From contig DASXJE010000257.1 of the NCBI GenBank assembly GCA_036497565.1, positions 76,532 through 110,226 of the forward strand: a stretch of DNA of 33,695 nt. The letters run 5' to 3'. Positions 1 to 8,067 of the stretch are shown here, piece after piece. How positions within the stretch are numbered: the stretch's first letter is position 1; the number at the start of each line of letters is the position of its first letter. Below the pieces are notes generated by a model. The model was not told where the DNA came from, did not search any database, and saw only the letters and a list, made by a program, of their open reading frames with translations. This DNA is from Mycobacteriales bacterium. GTDB taxonomy: Bacteria > Actinomycetota > Actinomycetes > Mycobacteriales > QHCD01. The translations under genes and the position numbers were made by a program.

Positions 1-171
1 GCGAAGGTCCGACGGCGCAAGGCGCGGGTCAATGCGCAGATCCGGATCGGCGATCCGGATGTCATCTCCGAGACGCTGCGTACGGCCATCGCGGCGCGAC
101 TCCGCCAGTTGCCCCTGCAGAACCCGCCCGAGGTACGGATCCACGTCTCCGGGCCGCGGAGGCGGACATGA
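1..171 (+). CDS. C-terminal fragment of a DUF6286/Asp23-type envelope protein
   Basis: Reading frame 1 is open from the window edge to the TGA at 169-171 and gives 56 residues ending in PRRRT. The text (basic start, then a short alpha/beta pattern with ISETLRTAIAARL and PEVRIHVSG) resembles the C-terminal domain of actinobacterial DUF6286/Asp23-operon proteins, which are predicted envelope-stress proteins. The start lies outside the window. The stop overlaps the next start by four bases (ATGA at 168-171), the usual sign of translational coupling with the AmaP-like gene. The family call rests mostly on that neighbour and on the domain pattern; a divergent Asp23 protein is an alternative. Confidence 0.6.
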   Translation, partial: AKVRRRKARVNAQIRIGDPDVISETLRTAIAARLRQLPLQNPPEVRIHVSGPRRRT

Positions 172-743
172 GAAACCGCACCAACCGGCTCAACCGCGTG
201 GTGTTGACCGTGATCGGGGTGATCCTGCTGCTCGCCGGGGTGGGGGCGGTGCTGCTGAGCACCGGGATCTTCGGGGCCGACCGCGCGCACCGCGCGGTGG
301 TCGACCACGCGACGACCCAGACCGTCTACCGCAGCGCCGGCTGGCTGTGGCCGACCGTCGGCGCGGTGGGGTTCGTACTCGGCATCCTGGCGCTGTACTG
401 GCTGATCGTGCAGCTGCGGGTCGAACGGATCCGCTCGATCGCCATGGAGCGGGCCCAGTCCGGCGACCTCGTACTGACCGGTTCGGCGCTCACCGATGCC
501 GTCCGTGAGGAGACGACCGCGGTACCCGGCGTCGGGCGGGCACGGGCCCGGTTGACCCGGGACGTGACCGACCCCGAGCTGGTGCTCACGGTCTGGCTGC
601 GGCAGGCGGCCGACCTCGGCGAGGTGAGCCGGCAGCTCGACGACGACGTGATCGCCCACGCCCGGCGAGCCCTGGCCCGCGACCAGCTCACCACCTGGTT
701 GCGGATCGAGGTCGACGCGGACGACCGGCAACGCGTCCGCTGA
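168..743 (+). CDS. amaP: AmaP-like alkaline shock response membrane anchor protein
   Basis: 191 residues. Two hydrophobic segments, about residues 11-31 and 60-82, are separated by a short extracytoplasmic loop and followed by a soluble cytoplasmic domain of about 105 residues. This is the layout of AmaP, the membrane anchor for Asp23-family proteins in the envelope-stress operon. The C-terminal part resembles the small Asp23-like alpha/beta fold (for example VPGVGRARARLTRD and LRIEVDADD). The ATG at 168 overlaps the stop of the upstream gene by four bases, so the pair is probably one transcript. The anchor function is inferred from the family; only the two-TM topology and coupling are seen directly. 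Confidence 0.72.
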   Translation: MRNRTNRLNRVVLTVIGVILLLAGVGAVLLSTGIFGADRAHRAVVDHATTQTVYRSAGWLWPTVGAVGFVLGILALYWLIVQLRVERIRSIAMERAQSGDLVLTGSALTDAVREETTAVPGVGRARARLTRDVTDPELVLTVWLRQAADLGEVSRQLDDDVIAHARRALARDQLTTWLRIEVDADDRQRVR

Positions 744-766
744 CCCGCACCCCCGTGGTAATTCCA

Positions 767-818
767 TGATCGTGATCGGATAAAGCCGCGACACGCCGTA
801 CAAATCCGATCACGATCA
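767..818. repeat. 15-bp perfect inverted repeat, possible terminator or REP-like element
   Basis: TGATCGTGATCGGAT at 767-781 is matched exactly by its reverse complement at 804-818, with a 22-base loop. It sits in the 116-base gap between the AmaP-like gene and ligC. There is no T-tract, so a classical intrinsic terminator is not proven. It could be a bidirectional hairpin terminator or a dispersed palindromic repeat. Confidence 0.7.
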
Positions 819-847
819 AGAGGTCCGCGGATCGGGGCACCGCGCGG

Positions 848-853
848 CATGAT
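848..853 (+). promoter_or_regulatory. Candidate leaderless -10 (CATGAT) for ligC
   Basis: CATGAT lies exactly six bases before the ATG at 860. The spacing equals that of five other genes in this window. It matches the A at position 2 and T at position 6 of the actinobacterial -10 consensus TANNNT. It supports ATG 860 over the GTG at 854. No Shine-Dalgarno sequence is visible. Confidence 0.45.
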
Positions 854-859
854 GTGCGG

Positions 860-1924
860 ATGGACCTGCCCGTCTCGCCCCCGATCGCCCCGATGCTCGC
901 CCGCGCCGTGAAGACCATTCCGGACGGGACCGGGCTGACCTACGAGCCGAAGTGGGACGGCTTCCGCTGCATCGCGTTCCGGGACGGCGACGAGATCGTG
1001 CTCGGCAGCCGCAACGAACGGCCGCTCAACCGCTACTTCCCGGAGGTCGTCGACGCGCTGCTCGCCAACCTCCCGCCGCGCTGCGTCCTCGACGGGGAGA
1101 TCGTCATCGCCCACGACGACCGGCTCGACTTCGAGGCACTGCTCAACCGCATCCATCCGGCCGACTCACGGGTCCGGATGCTGGCCGAGCAGACACCGGC
1201 GTCGTTCGTCGCGTTCGACCTGCTCGCGCTCGGCGACGAGTCGATGCTGACGACGCGCTACGCCGAGCGCCGGCGTCGGCTCGCCGACGCGCTGGCCCCG
1301 GCCCGGCCGCCGGTCTACCTGACCGCCTGCACCGACGACTCCGCGCTGGCCCGCACCTGGTTCGACCAGTTCGAAGGCGCCGGGCTCGACGGGCTGGTCG
1401 TGAAGGCCCACGAGCTGCAATACCAGCCCGGCGAGCGGTTGATGCAGAAGGTCAAACACGAACGCACCGCCGACTGCGTCCTGGCGGGCTTCCGGTGGCA
1501 CAAGTCGGGGCCGATCGTGGGATCCCTGCTGCTCGGCCTGTACGACGACGCCGGTGCGTTGCAGCACGTCGGCGTCGCGGCGTCGTTCCCGATGGCCCGC
1601 CGCAAGGAGCTGGTCGAGGAGCTCGAGCCCTACCGGATGGCCGACCCGGACGGGCATCCGTGGGCGGAGTGGGCCAGCGCCCAGGAGGCCGAGCCGCAGC
1701 GGATGCCTGGTGCGACGAGCCGGTGGAACGCCGGCAAGGACCTGTCCTGGCAGCCGCTGCGCCCCGAGCGGGTGGTCGAGGTGCGCTACGACCACATGGA
1801 GGGGACCCGCTTCCGGCACACCTCCCACTTCGTCCGCTGGCGACCCGACCGCGACCCCGCGTCGTGTACCTACGCGCAGCTGGAGGAGCCGGTCCGCTAC
1901 GACCTGGCCGAGGTCCTGCAATGA
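860..1924 (+). CDS. ligC: ATP-dependent DNA ligase, LigC family
   Basis: 354 residues, the usual length of mycobacterial LigC. It seals nicks in DNA through an enzyme-AMP intermediate. Nucleotidyltransferase motif I is EPKWDGFR, with the adenylated lysine at about residue 31. Later motifs are GSRNERP, LDGEIVI, FVAFDLLALG, EGAGLDGLVVK and MQKVKHERTADCVLAGFR. The C-terminal OB-fold part includes RPERVVEVRYDHMEGTRFRH. The N-terminus MDLPVSPPIAPMLA matches how LigC proteins normally begin, so ATG 860 was chosen over GTG 854. In mycobacteria LigC acts with Prim-PolC in short-gap base excision repair; a Prim-PolC-like gene lies at 8068-9135. The stop overlaps the next gene (ATGA). Confidence 0.93.
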   Translation: MDLPVSPPIAPMLARAVKTIPDGTGLTYEPKWDGFRCIAFRDGDEIVLGSRNERPLNRYFPEVVDALLANLPPRCVLDGEIVIAHDDRLDFEALLNRIHPADSRVRMLAEQTPASFVAFDLLALGDESMLTTRYAERRRRLADALAPARPPVYLTACTDDSALARTWFDQFEGAGLDGLVVKAHELQYQPGERLMQKVKHERTADCVLAGFRWHKSGPIVGSLLLGLYDDAGALQHVGVAASFPMARRKELVEELEPYRMADPDGHPWAEWASAQEAEPQRMPGATSRWNAGKDLSWQPLRPERVVEVRYDHMEGTRFRHTSHFVRWRPDRDPASCTYAQLEEPVRYDLAEVLQ

Positions 1925-3303
1925 CCGTCCTCGGCCGCGCCGCGGAGCTGGCCGGCGACTGGTTGGACTCCCTGCCGGGTCGCCGGGTGGGTGCGACCGA
2001 CGATCCGGACGCGGCCCGGGCCCGGTTCGACGGGCCGTTCCCGGAGCACGGCACCGACCCGGAGCAGGTCGTCGAGGAGCTCGCGGCGGCCGCCGAACCC
2101 GGTCTGATCGCCAGCCCCGGGCCGAGATACTTCGGGTTCGTCGTCGGCGGGAGCCTGCCCGTCGCGGTCGGCGCCGACTGGCTGGTGTCCAGCTGGGACC
2201 AGAACGCCGGGCTGGTCGCGCTCTCGCCGGCGACGGCGGCGATCGAGGGCACCGCCGGCCGCTGGGCGCTCGAGGCGCTGCGCCTGCCCCGGGACGCGAC
2301 CGTGGGCTTCGTCACCGGCGCCACCACCGGCAACGTCGTGGGGTTGGCGGCCGCCCGCCACCACGTGCTGGCGGAGGTCGGCTGGGATGTCGAGGCGAAC
2401 GGGCTCACCGGGGCGCCCCCGGTCCGCGTGCTGGTGGGCGAGGAGGTGCACGTCTCCGCACTCGGCGCGCTCCGGCTGCTCGGCTTCGGCTCCGAGCGGC
2501 TCACCCGGGTCGAGGTCGACGCCAACGGCGCGATGCGACCCGACGCCCTGAAGCGCGCGCTCGACGCGGGCACGGGGCCGGCGATCGTCTGCGCCCAGGC
2601 CGGCAACGTCAACACCGGGGCGGTCGACCCGCTCGCCGACATCGTGGCCGCGGGCCGGGCGCACCGGGCATGGGTGCACGTCGACGGCGCGTTCGGCCTC
2701 TGGGCCGCTGCCAGCCCGCGGTTCGCCCACCTGACCCAAGGACACGACGGCGCCGACTCCTGGGCGGTCGACGCGCACAAGTGGCTCAACGTGCCCTACG
2801 ACAGCGCCCTGGCGATCGTGGCCCGCCCCGACGCGCACCGGGCGGCGATGAGCCGTACGGCAAGCTACCTGCGGGCCAGTACCGACGACCCGTTCAACTT
2901 CGTGCCGGAGATGTCCCGGCGGGCCCGCGGAGTACCGGTCTACGCGGCGCTGCGTGCCCTGGGACGCGACGGCGTGGCCGATCTGGTCGAGCGGTGCTGC
3001 GGCCACGCCCGGCGGGTCGCCGAGGCCGTCAGGGACGATCCCGGCGTCGAGGTGCTCAACGACGTGGTGCTCAACCAGGTCCTGCTGCGGTTCTCCGACG
3101 ACGACGCGGTGACCGACGACGTCGCCGACCGGGTGAGTCGCGAGGGTGCGGCCTGGCTCGGGGGGACCACGTGGCAGGGCCGGCGGGCGGTGCGGGTGTC
3201 GGTCTCCGGCTGGATGACCGGCACGGCCGACATCGACCACCTCGTCACCGCCCTGCGCCGGGCCCATTCGGCGGCGGATCCGCGGCCCACGCAACCCGCC
3301 TGA
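1921..3303 (+). CDS. PLP-dependent decarboxylase (group II, aromatic amino acid/glutamate type)
   Basis: 460 residues, fold-type I PLP enzyme of the pyridoxal-dependent decarboxylase family. Motifs in order: TGATTGNVVGLAAARH (cofactor phosphate region), EEVHVSALGALRLLG, HVDGAFGLWAA (Asp contacting the pyridine nitrogen) and VDAHKWLNVPYD with the Schiff-base lysine at residue 287. The C-terminal small domain ends near LVTALRRAH. The substrate cannot be told from sequence; tyrosine/tryptophan/DOPA-type or cysteine-sulfinate-type decarboxylases and non-decarboxylating relatives are possible. The ATG at 1921 overlaps the ligC stop by four bases, so the two genes are probably co-translated although they have no obvious shared pathway. 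An open frame upstream of this start is only the shadow of ligC. Confidence 0.88.
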   Translation: MTVLGRAAELAGDWLDSLPGRRVGATDDPDAARARFDGPFPEHGTDPEQVVEELAAAAEPGLIASPGPRYFGFVVGGSLPVAVGADWLVSSWDQNAGLVALSPATAAIEGTAGRWALEALRLPRDATVGFVTGATTGNVVGLAAARHHVLAEVGWDVEANGLTGAPPVRVLVGEEVHVSALGALRLLGFGSERLTRVEVDANGAMRPDALKRALDAGTGPAIVCAQAGNVNTGAVDPLADIVAAGRAHRAWVHVDGAFGLWAAASPRFAHLTQGHDGADSWAVDAHKWLNVPYDSALAIVARPDAHRAAMSRTASYLRASTDDPFNFVPEMSRRARGVPVYAALRALGRDGVADLVERCCGHARRVAEAVRDDPGVEVLNDVVLNQVLLRFSDDDAVTDDVADRVSREGAAWLGGTTWQGRRAVRVSVSGWMTGTADIDHLVTALRRAHSAADPRPTQPA

Positions 3304-3362
3304 GCGGGGCGTCGCGGCCAAACCGCCGGATTCCGGTGATCGGTTGGTTAGCGTTAGGTGTC

Positions 3363-3386
3363 GGACGTCCTTCACGTACGACGTCC
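3363..3386. promoter_or_regulatory. Possible operator upstream of the persulfide-dioxygenase-like gene
   Basis: GGACGT at 3363-3368 and ACGTCC at 3381-3386 form a 6-bp inverted repeat with a 12-base spacer in the 97-base intergenic region. A TANNNT-type hexamer (TAGCGT) lies just upstream at 3349-3354. A repressor site downstream of a promoter is plausible but short GC-rich palindromes also arise by chance. Confidence 0.25.
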
Positions 3387-3400
3387 CGGGAGGACCGGCC

Positions 3401-4789
3401 ATGGCCACGATCGTCGCGATCGACACCCCCACGCTGGGAGACCGGAGCTACCTCGTGCACGACGGGCGGGTCGCTCTGGTCGTCGACCCACAGCGGGACA
3501 TCGACCGGGTGCTCGCGCTCGCCGGCGACGCCGCGGTCGAGATCGTGGCCGTCTTCGAGACCCATCTGCACAACGACTACGTCACCGGCGGGCTGGCGCT
3601 GGCGCAGGCCACGGGGGCGGCGTACCACGTCAACGCCGAGGACGACGTGGCCTTCGACCGGATCGCGGTCCGCGACGGCGACGTGGTCGAGGTCGGTCCG
3701 GACATGCGGGTGCAGGTGCTCGCCACCCCGGGCCACACCTTCACCCACCTGTCCTACGTGCTCGAATCGCCCGGCGAGCCCGCGGTGGTCTTCACCGGCG
3801 GCTCGTTGCTGTTCGGCTCGACCGGTCGCCCCGACCTGCTCGGCCCCGAACACACCGCCACGCTGGCCCGCCTGCAGCACGAGTCGGCGCATCGGCTGAG
3901 CGATCGGCTCGCGGGGCGGACCGCGATCCTGCCCACCCACGGGTTCGGGAGCTTCTGCTCGGCCACCCAGTCCGACGTGACCTCGTCCACCATCGAGCAG
4001 GAGCGGCGGTCCAACCCGGTGCTCACCGAGGAGCGGGAGCGCTACGTCGCCGACCTGATCGCCGGTCTCGACGTCTGGCCCGCCTACTACGCCCGCATGG
4101 GCCCGATGAACGCCGCCGGTCCGGCGCCCGCCGACCTGAGCCCGCCGCAGCCGGCCGATCCGAGCGAGATCCACCGGCGGATCGACCGCGGCGAGTGGGT
4201 CGTCGACCTGCGTGGCCGGGTCGCCTTCGCCGCCGGGCACGTGCGCGGCAGCCTGAACTTCGGCATCGACGGCAAGATGTCGACCTACCTCGGCTGGCTG
4301 ATCCCCTGGGGCACGCCGTTGACGCTGCTCGGCGACACACCCGAGCAGGTCGCCGAGGCCCAGCGCGAACTGATGCGGATCGGGATCGACCGGGTGGACG
4401 CGTCCGCGACCGGCGGGCCGCAGGACTGGACGGAGGGCCGGCTCGACACCTTTGCGCGCGCCACCTTCACCGACCTGACCGCGGTGCGTCACCACCGCCC
4501 CGTCGTGATCCTCGACGTACGCCGCGAGCTCGAGTGGCGCGAGGCGCACATCGACGGCGCCGTGCACGTGCCGCTGCACGAGTTGCCCGGCGGGCTCGGC
4601 CGGGTGCCGGCGGGCGAGGTGTGGGTGCACTGCGCCTCCGGATACCGCGCGTCGGTCGCCGCGTCCTTCCTCGCCGCCGCCGGCCGCGAGGTGATCGCCG
4701 TCGACGACGACTTCGACCGGGCCGCCGCCGCCGGGTTGGGAATGCGGCCGTCCACGGTCATGGCGGCCGGCAGCCCGGTCACCGGCTAG
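3401..4789 (+). CDS. MBL-fold persulfide-dioxygenase-like protein fused to two rhodanese domains
   Basis: 462 residues. The N-terminal metallo-beta-lactamase domain (about 1-250) has HLHNDYVTGG (H55, H57, D59) and GHTFTH (H112), as in ETHE1-type persulfide dioxygenases and their relatives, followed by TGRPDLLG. The usual metal-ligand Asp of the TGD motif is replaced (TGGS, residues 132-135). Two rhodanese domains follow. The first (around DLRGRVAFAAGHVRGSLNF) shows no active-site cysteine; the second has the CASGYRAS loop with Cys411. A role in persulfide or sulfane-sulfur handling is inferred. ATG 3401 is chosen because GGGAGG at 3388-3393 is a good ribosome site; an upstream GTG at 3344 has none. 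Confidence 0.85.
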   Translation: MATIVAIDTPTLGDRSYLVHDGRVALVVDPQRDIDRVLALAGDAAVEIVAVFETHLHNDYVTGGLALAQATGAAYHVNAEDDVAFDRIAVRDGDVVEVGPDMRVQVLATPGHTFTHLSYVLESPGEPAVVFTGGSLLFGSTGRPDLLGPEHTATLARLQHESAHRLSDRLAGRTAILPTHGFGSFCSATQSDVTSSTIEQERRSNPVLTEERERYVADLIAGLDVWPAYYARMGPMNAAGPAPADLSPPQPADPSEIHRRIDRGEWVVDLRGRVAFAAGHVRGSLNFGIDGKMSTYLGWLIPWGTPLTLLGDTPEQVAEAQRELMRIGIDRVDASATGGPQDWTEGRLDTFARATFTDLTAVRHHRPVVILDVRRELEWREAHIDGAVHVPLHELPGGLGRVPAGEVWVHCASGYRASVAASFLAAAGREVIAVDDDFDRAAAAGLGMRPSTVMAAGSPVTG

Positions 4790-4794
4790 GTCCG

Positions 4795-6372
4795 ATGAGG
4801 ACAGCGGGCCGGGCGGGTGCCGTCGCGGCGGTCGCGGCCACACTGATGCTCAGCGCGTGTACGACGTCGACCGGCGGCCGCCCCACCGCGGCCTCCTCGG
4901 CCCCCTCGCCGACGGCGGCCGGGTCCGGGCAGCCGACCCCCGCAACGCCATCCATCGGCCTGATCCAGTTCGTCGACTGCACCTCGGCGATCAAGAAGGC
5001 GATCGGTCACCACGGCGGGAGCAGCCGGCCGCTGCAGTTCGGCTGCGGCCGGATGCGGGTGCCCCTGGACTACCGCCACCCCGACGGCGCCACCGTCACG
5101 CTCACCGTCGTCCGCGCCCACTACGAGCGCCAGCACGACCGGATCGGCTCGCTGATCATCAATCCCGGCGGCCCGGGCGGGTCCGGCCTCGACGCCGCAG
5201 TCGGCTCCAGCCTGAGCCTTCCGATCAGCATCCTGCAGCGGTTCGACATCGTCGGGTTCGACCCGCGCGGGATCGGCGCGTCCGGAGCGCTGCACTGCAT
5301 CCCGGCGGCGCTGAAGGACAAGACGGTCGCGGCCGATCCCGACGCGCGCACCGCCGCCCAGTTCGCGGCGCAGATCCGGCTGGCCAAGGAGATCGCCGAG
5401 GGCTGCCGGGCGGCGTACGGCGCGAAACTGCCGCTCTACGACACCGAGGAGACCGCACGCGACCTCGACCTCGTCCGGCAGGCCGTGGGCGACTCCAAGC
5501 TGAACTACCTCGGCTATTCCTACGGGACGCTGCTCGGCGCGGTCTACGCGCAGCTGTTCCCGCACCGGATCCGTGCCATGGTGCTCGACGGCGCGGTGGA
5601 TCCCCGGCAGAGCGACGTCTCCGCCGCCGAGTCGCAGGCCCGCAGCTTCGAGGCGGCGTTCGACCAGTACGCCGCGGACTGCCGCGCCCACGACTGCCCG
5701 ATCGCGCCGCACCCGCGACAGTTCGTCACCGGTCTGCTTGCGGACGCCCGACGGCATCCGATCCCGACCAGCAAGGCCGGCGACCCACGCCGGGCCACCG
5801 CCGGCAACGTCGAACTCGCGGTCGCCTCCGCCCTCTACAGCCAGAGCGACTGGCCGAAACTCTCGAAGGCGCTCTACGCCGCGGCGCACGGCGACTCGCG
5901 GAAGGTGCTCGCCCTCGACGACCAGTACACCGAGCGGATGGGCAACGGGCACTACAGCAACCTGCTCGACGCCAACGTGGTCATCAACTGCGGGGACACC
6001 TCGCCACGGGCGACGGTGGCGACGGCCCGCGCGAAACTGCCTGTCTGGCGGGCGAAATACCCGCTGTTCGGCGCCAGCCAGGCCATCGGCCTGCTGGGCT
6101 GCGCCGAATGGGAGGAGCCCGCGAACCGCTATCCGACCGTGCATCCGGCCGGTGCCCCGCCGATCCTCGTCGTCGGCACTCTGCACGATCCAGCCACGCC
6201 GTACGCCGCCGCGCAAGCCCTGACCGGTCAGCTGGGCTCCGGCGTACTACTGAGCTGGAACGGCGAAGGGCACACGGCGTATCCGCAGACGGCGTGCGTG
6301 CGCCAACACGTCGACGCCTATCTCATCGACCTCACACTGCCCCCTCGAGGGACGGTCTGCCCCCGGTCCTAG
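4795..6372 (+). CDS. Secreted lipoprotein alpha/beta hydrolase, TAP (tripeptidyl aminopeptidase) family S33
   Basis: 525 residues. The N-terminus is a lipoprotein signal with lipobox LSAC and lipidated Cys22, then a Ser/Thr/Pro/Ala-rich linker to about residue 55. The hydrolase has the oxyanion stretch NPGGPGGSG, the nucleophile elbow GYSYG (Ser242), Asp465 in GTLHDPATPY and His493 in EGHTAYP, a complete catalytic triad. The C-terminal TAP-like domain and conserved cysteines match secreted tripeptidyl/prolyl aminopeptidases of actinomycetes (the SlpD/SlpE type). It probably releases amino acids or short peptides at the cell surface. It begins six bases after the upstream stop, so may be read from the same transcript, though the functions differ. 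Confidence 0.88.
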   Translation: MRTAGRAGAVAAVAATLMLSACTTSTGGRPTAASSAPSPTAAGSGQPTPATPSIGLIQFVDCTSAIKKAIGHHGGSSRPLQFGCGRMRVPLDYRHPDGATVTLTVVRAHYERQHDRIGSLIINPGGPGGSGLDAAVGSSLSLPISILQRFDIVGFDPRGIGASGALHCIPAALKDKTVAADPDARTAAQFAAQIRLAKEIAEGCRAAYGAKLPLYDTEETARDLDLVRQAVGDSKLNYLGYSYGTLLGAVYAQLFPHRIRAMVLDGAVDPRQSDVSAAESQARSFEAAFDQYAADCRAHDCPIAPHPRQFVTGLLADARRHPIPTSKAGDPRRATAGNVELAVASALYSQSDWPKLSKALYAAAHGDSRKVLALDDQYTERMGNGHYSNLLDANVVINCGDTSPRATVATARAKLPVWRAKYPLFGASQAIGLLGCAEWEEPANRYPTVHPAGAPPILVVGTLHDPATPYAAAQALTGQLGSGVLLSWNGEGHTAYPQTACVRQHVDAYLIDLTLPPRGTVCPRS

Positions 6373-6406
6373 CCGACCTCGATCCGGCGGTAGGACGCCC
6401 GTTGGG

Positions 6407-6712
6407 ATGATGACGGGCGTGACGACATCCGATGAGCTGCTGGCAGCGCAGGACGAACTGCAGGCCGAAGCGGTCGTGGTGCACGCCGACCTGCAGCTGG
6501 GTCCGTTGCTCGGCAAGATCGGCGAACCGACGATGCCCGCCCGGCTCGACCCGGACTCCCGCACGGCGATCCTGCAGATCAAGCATGCCTGGGCCGGCCG
6601 CGACGACTACGGCACCAGCGTCCGCAGCTACGACGTCTACCGGTCGGTGCTCGACCACGGCGTGCGTACGCCCGAGCAGTTCGACCTGTGGCGGGAGTCC
6701 CTTCCCCATTAG
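6407..6712 (+). CDS. Small hypothetical protein, about 100 residues
   Basis: I do not recognise this protein. It is soluble, with no signal peptide or membrane segment. It begins with a helical stretch (SDELLAAQDELQAEAVVVHADLQL) and ends in EQFDLWRESLPH. The start is uncertain: ATG at 6407 or 6410, or GTG at 6419 (VTTSDELL). No ribosome site is visible for any of them; GATGAT lies seven bases before the GTG, which would suit a leaderless start. The frame is convincing because it is convergent with, and overlaps by four bases, the next gene's stop (TTAG at 6709-6712) and its codon use is like that of its neighbours. Confidence 0.6.
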   Translation: MMTGVTTSDELLAAQDELQAEAVVVHADLQLGPLLGKIGEPTMPARLDPDSRTAILQIKHAWAGRDDYGTSVRSYDVYRSVLDHGVRTPEQFDLWRESLPH

Positions 6713-7917
6713 GACAACCCGAAGATCGACACCGTCCTGCCGGCGCCGGAGGAGATCAGCCGACCGTTGGCGATGATCACCGACGTGGCCGCGGCGGGGT
6801 AGCCGGTGACGGCGACGTGTGCACCGGTGTTGGCGAGCAACGGTCCGCCCGGCGCCGGGTACACGAGGTCGGAGGCGACCGCCACATGCGTCGGGGCGAC
6901 GTTCGCCTTCCAGAGCCGGGCTCCGCCGGCCTTGGGGAGGGCACACAGGGCCGTGCCGTTGCAGGAGATGTAGAGGCGCTTCTTGCCGACCGCCAGCGGG
7001 GCGCCGGTCTCGGACGTGGACGTCCATTTCACGGCACCGGTCGCCGGTGCGAGGTCGGTGAGGTGACCCGACGGGTTGTCGGCGTAGAGGTCCGCGGCGC
7101 TGGTCGCATCGGTGTCACCGCGCAGGTTCGAATAGATCCCGGCCTTGCTCCAGGCCTGCGCCCCGTTCGCCAGCGACAGCGCGTGCAGGGTGCCCTTCCC
7201 GTTCAAGTCCTCGGAGCAGAAGATGACGTGTCCCCGCGACACGACGGTGGTGGTGAAGAACCCGGCGCAGCTGCTGTCGTAGGTCTTGTTCCAGACCTTC
7301 TTGCCGGTCGCCGGATCGAGGACGTTGATCGTTGCGCCGGACCCCACGGTGGAGCCGGTGGTGACGACCTTGCCGTTGCTCACCGCGATGTCCGCAGCGG
7401 CTCCGAGGGTCCCGACGTTCCACTGCTGACTTCCGGTGGTGGCGTTGAAGGCGCGGACGAATCCGTTGGGGTCGCTCTGCGACTCGCAGTCCACGCCACC
7501 GACGAAGACCCGACCGCCGACGACCGCGAGGCCGACGTAGATCGACGATCCGGCTGCGTCGAGCGCGTGGTTCCAGATCCGGGCGCCGGTGGTCACGTTG
7601 TAGGCCGAGACGCTGTTGGCGCCGCCGTTGACCAGGTAAAGGACGTTGCCCACCTCGGCTGGGAAGGCCGGGCTGGACCCGCCGCACCCGCCGGAGCTGG
7701 ACCTGGCCAGCGTCACGGTGTGCTGCAGGTGCAGGCCGTGGATCGAGGTCGACGACAGCGCCGTCTCGGCGGCGTTGAGCCCGCTGCGGGCGGCGTCGTG
7801 GTCGCCCATCGGCCACGGTGATGCCGGCGCCGCCGCCGATGCCGCGGCACCGCTCCACAGCAGCAGGACGGACGCTGCCGCCGCCAGAATGCCCGACGAG
7901 CGAGCGAATAGTTTCAT
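6709..7917 (-). CDS. Secreted PQQ-binding-like beta-propeller protein
   Basis: 402 residues. A Sec signal peptide is clear: MKLFARSS, a hydrophobic core, then ASAAAP (cleavage near residue 28). The mature protein starts WPMGDHDAARSG, typical of PQQ-like/pyrrolo-quinoline-quinone-type repeat proteins. Repeats of the form VSAYNVTTGARIWNH, VRAFNATTGSQQWN, INVLDPATGKKVWN, LHALSLANGAQAW and LTDLAPATGAVKW build a beta-propeller. No catalytic residues of a quinoprotein dehydrogenase can be claimed, so it is more likely a structural or binding protein. Several cysteines could form disulfides outside the cell. A GGGGGG stretch on the coding strand precedes ATG 7917. Confidence 0.82.
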   Translation of the reverse strand: MKLFARSSGILAAAASVLLLWSGAAASAAAPASPWPMGDHDAARSGLNAAETALSSTSIHGLHLQHTVTLARSSSGGCGGSSPAFPAEVGNVLYLVNGGANSVSAYNVTTGARIWNHALDAAGSSIYVGLAVVGGRVFVGGVDCESQSDPNGFVRAFNATTGSQQWNVGTLGAAADIAVSNGKVVTTGSTVGSGATINVLDPATGKKVWNKTYDSSCAGFFTTTVVSRGHVIFCSEDLNGKGTLHALSLANGAQAWSKAGIYSNLRGDTDATSAADLYADNPSGHLTDLAPATGAVKWTSTSETGAPLAVGKKRLYISCNGTALCALPKAGGARLWKANVAPTHVAVASDLVYPAPGGPLLANTGAHVAVTGYPAAATSVIIANGRLISSGAGRTVSIFGLS

Positions 7918-7932
7918 GTCGGCCCCCCATAC

Positions 7933-7944
7933 CCCTGATCAGGG
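7933..7944. promoter_or_regulatory. 12-bp perfect palindrome in the leader of the beta-propeller gene
   Basis: CCCTGATCAGGG is a perfect 12-bp palindrome, 15 bases upstream of the ATG at 7917. Upstream of it on the coding strand is an A/T-rich patch (GTATTTAACG, around 7954-7963) that could be a -10 element. The position suits an operator or a 5' UTR hairpin near the ribosome site. No regulator can be assigned. Confidence 0.35.
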
Positions 7945-8067
7945 AGTCCAGCGTTAAATACGCCGTTCGACGGATCTCCCCGACATCTCCTGGCCGAACT
8001 CCGCGGCGAGCGTACCCCCGGCAGCGCATACGCAACACCGATGATCGCGGGTTCCCGGGGTGCGTCG

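Noticed and set aside
952-1920. Long plus-strand open frame running into the decarboxylase frame
   Set aside because: It is the out-of-frame shadow of ligC: Arg/Pro/Gly-rich, no motifs. The decarboxylase begins at ATG 1921 with a clean coupled overlap.
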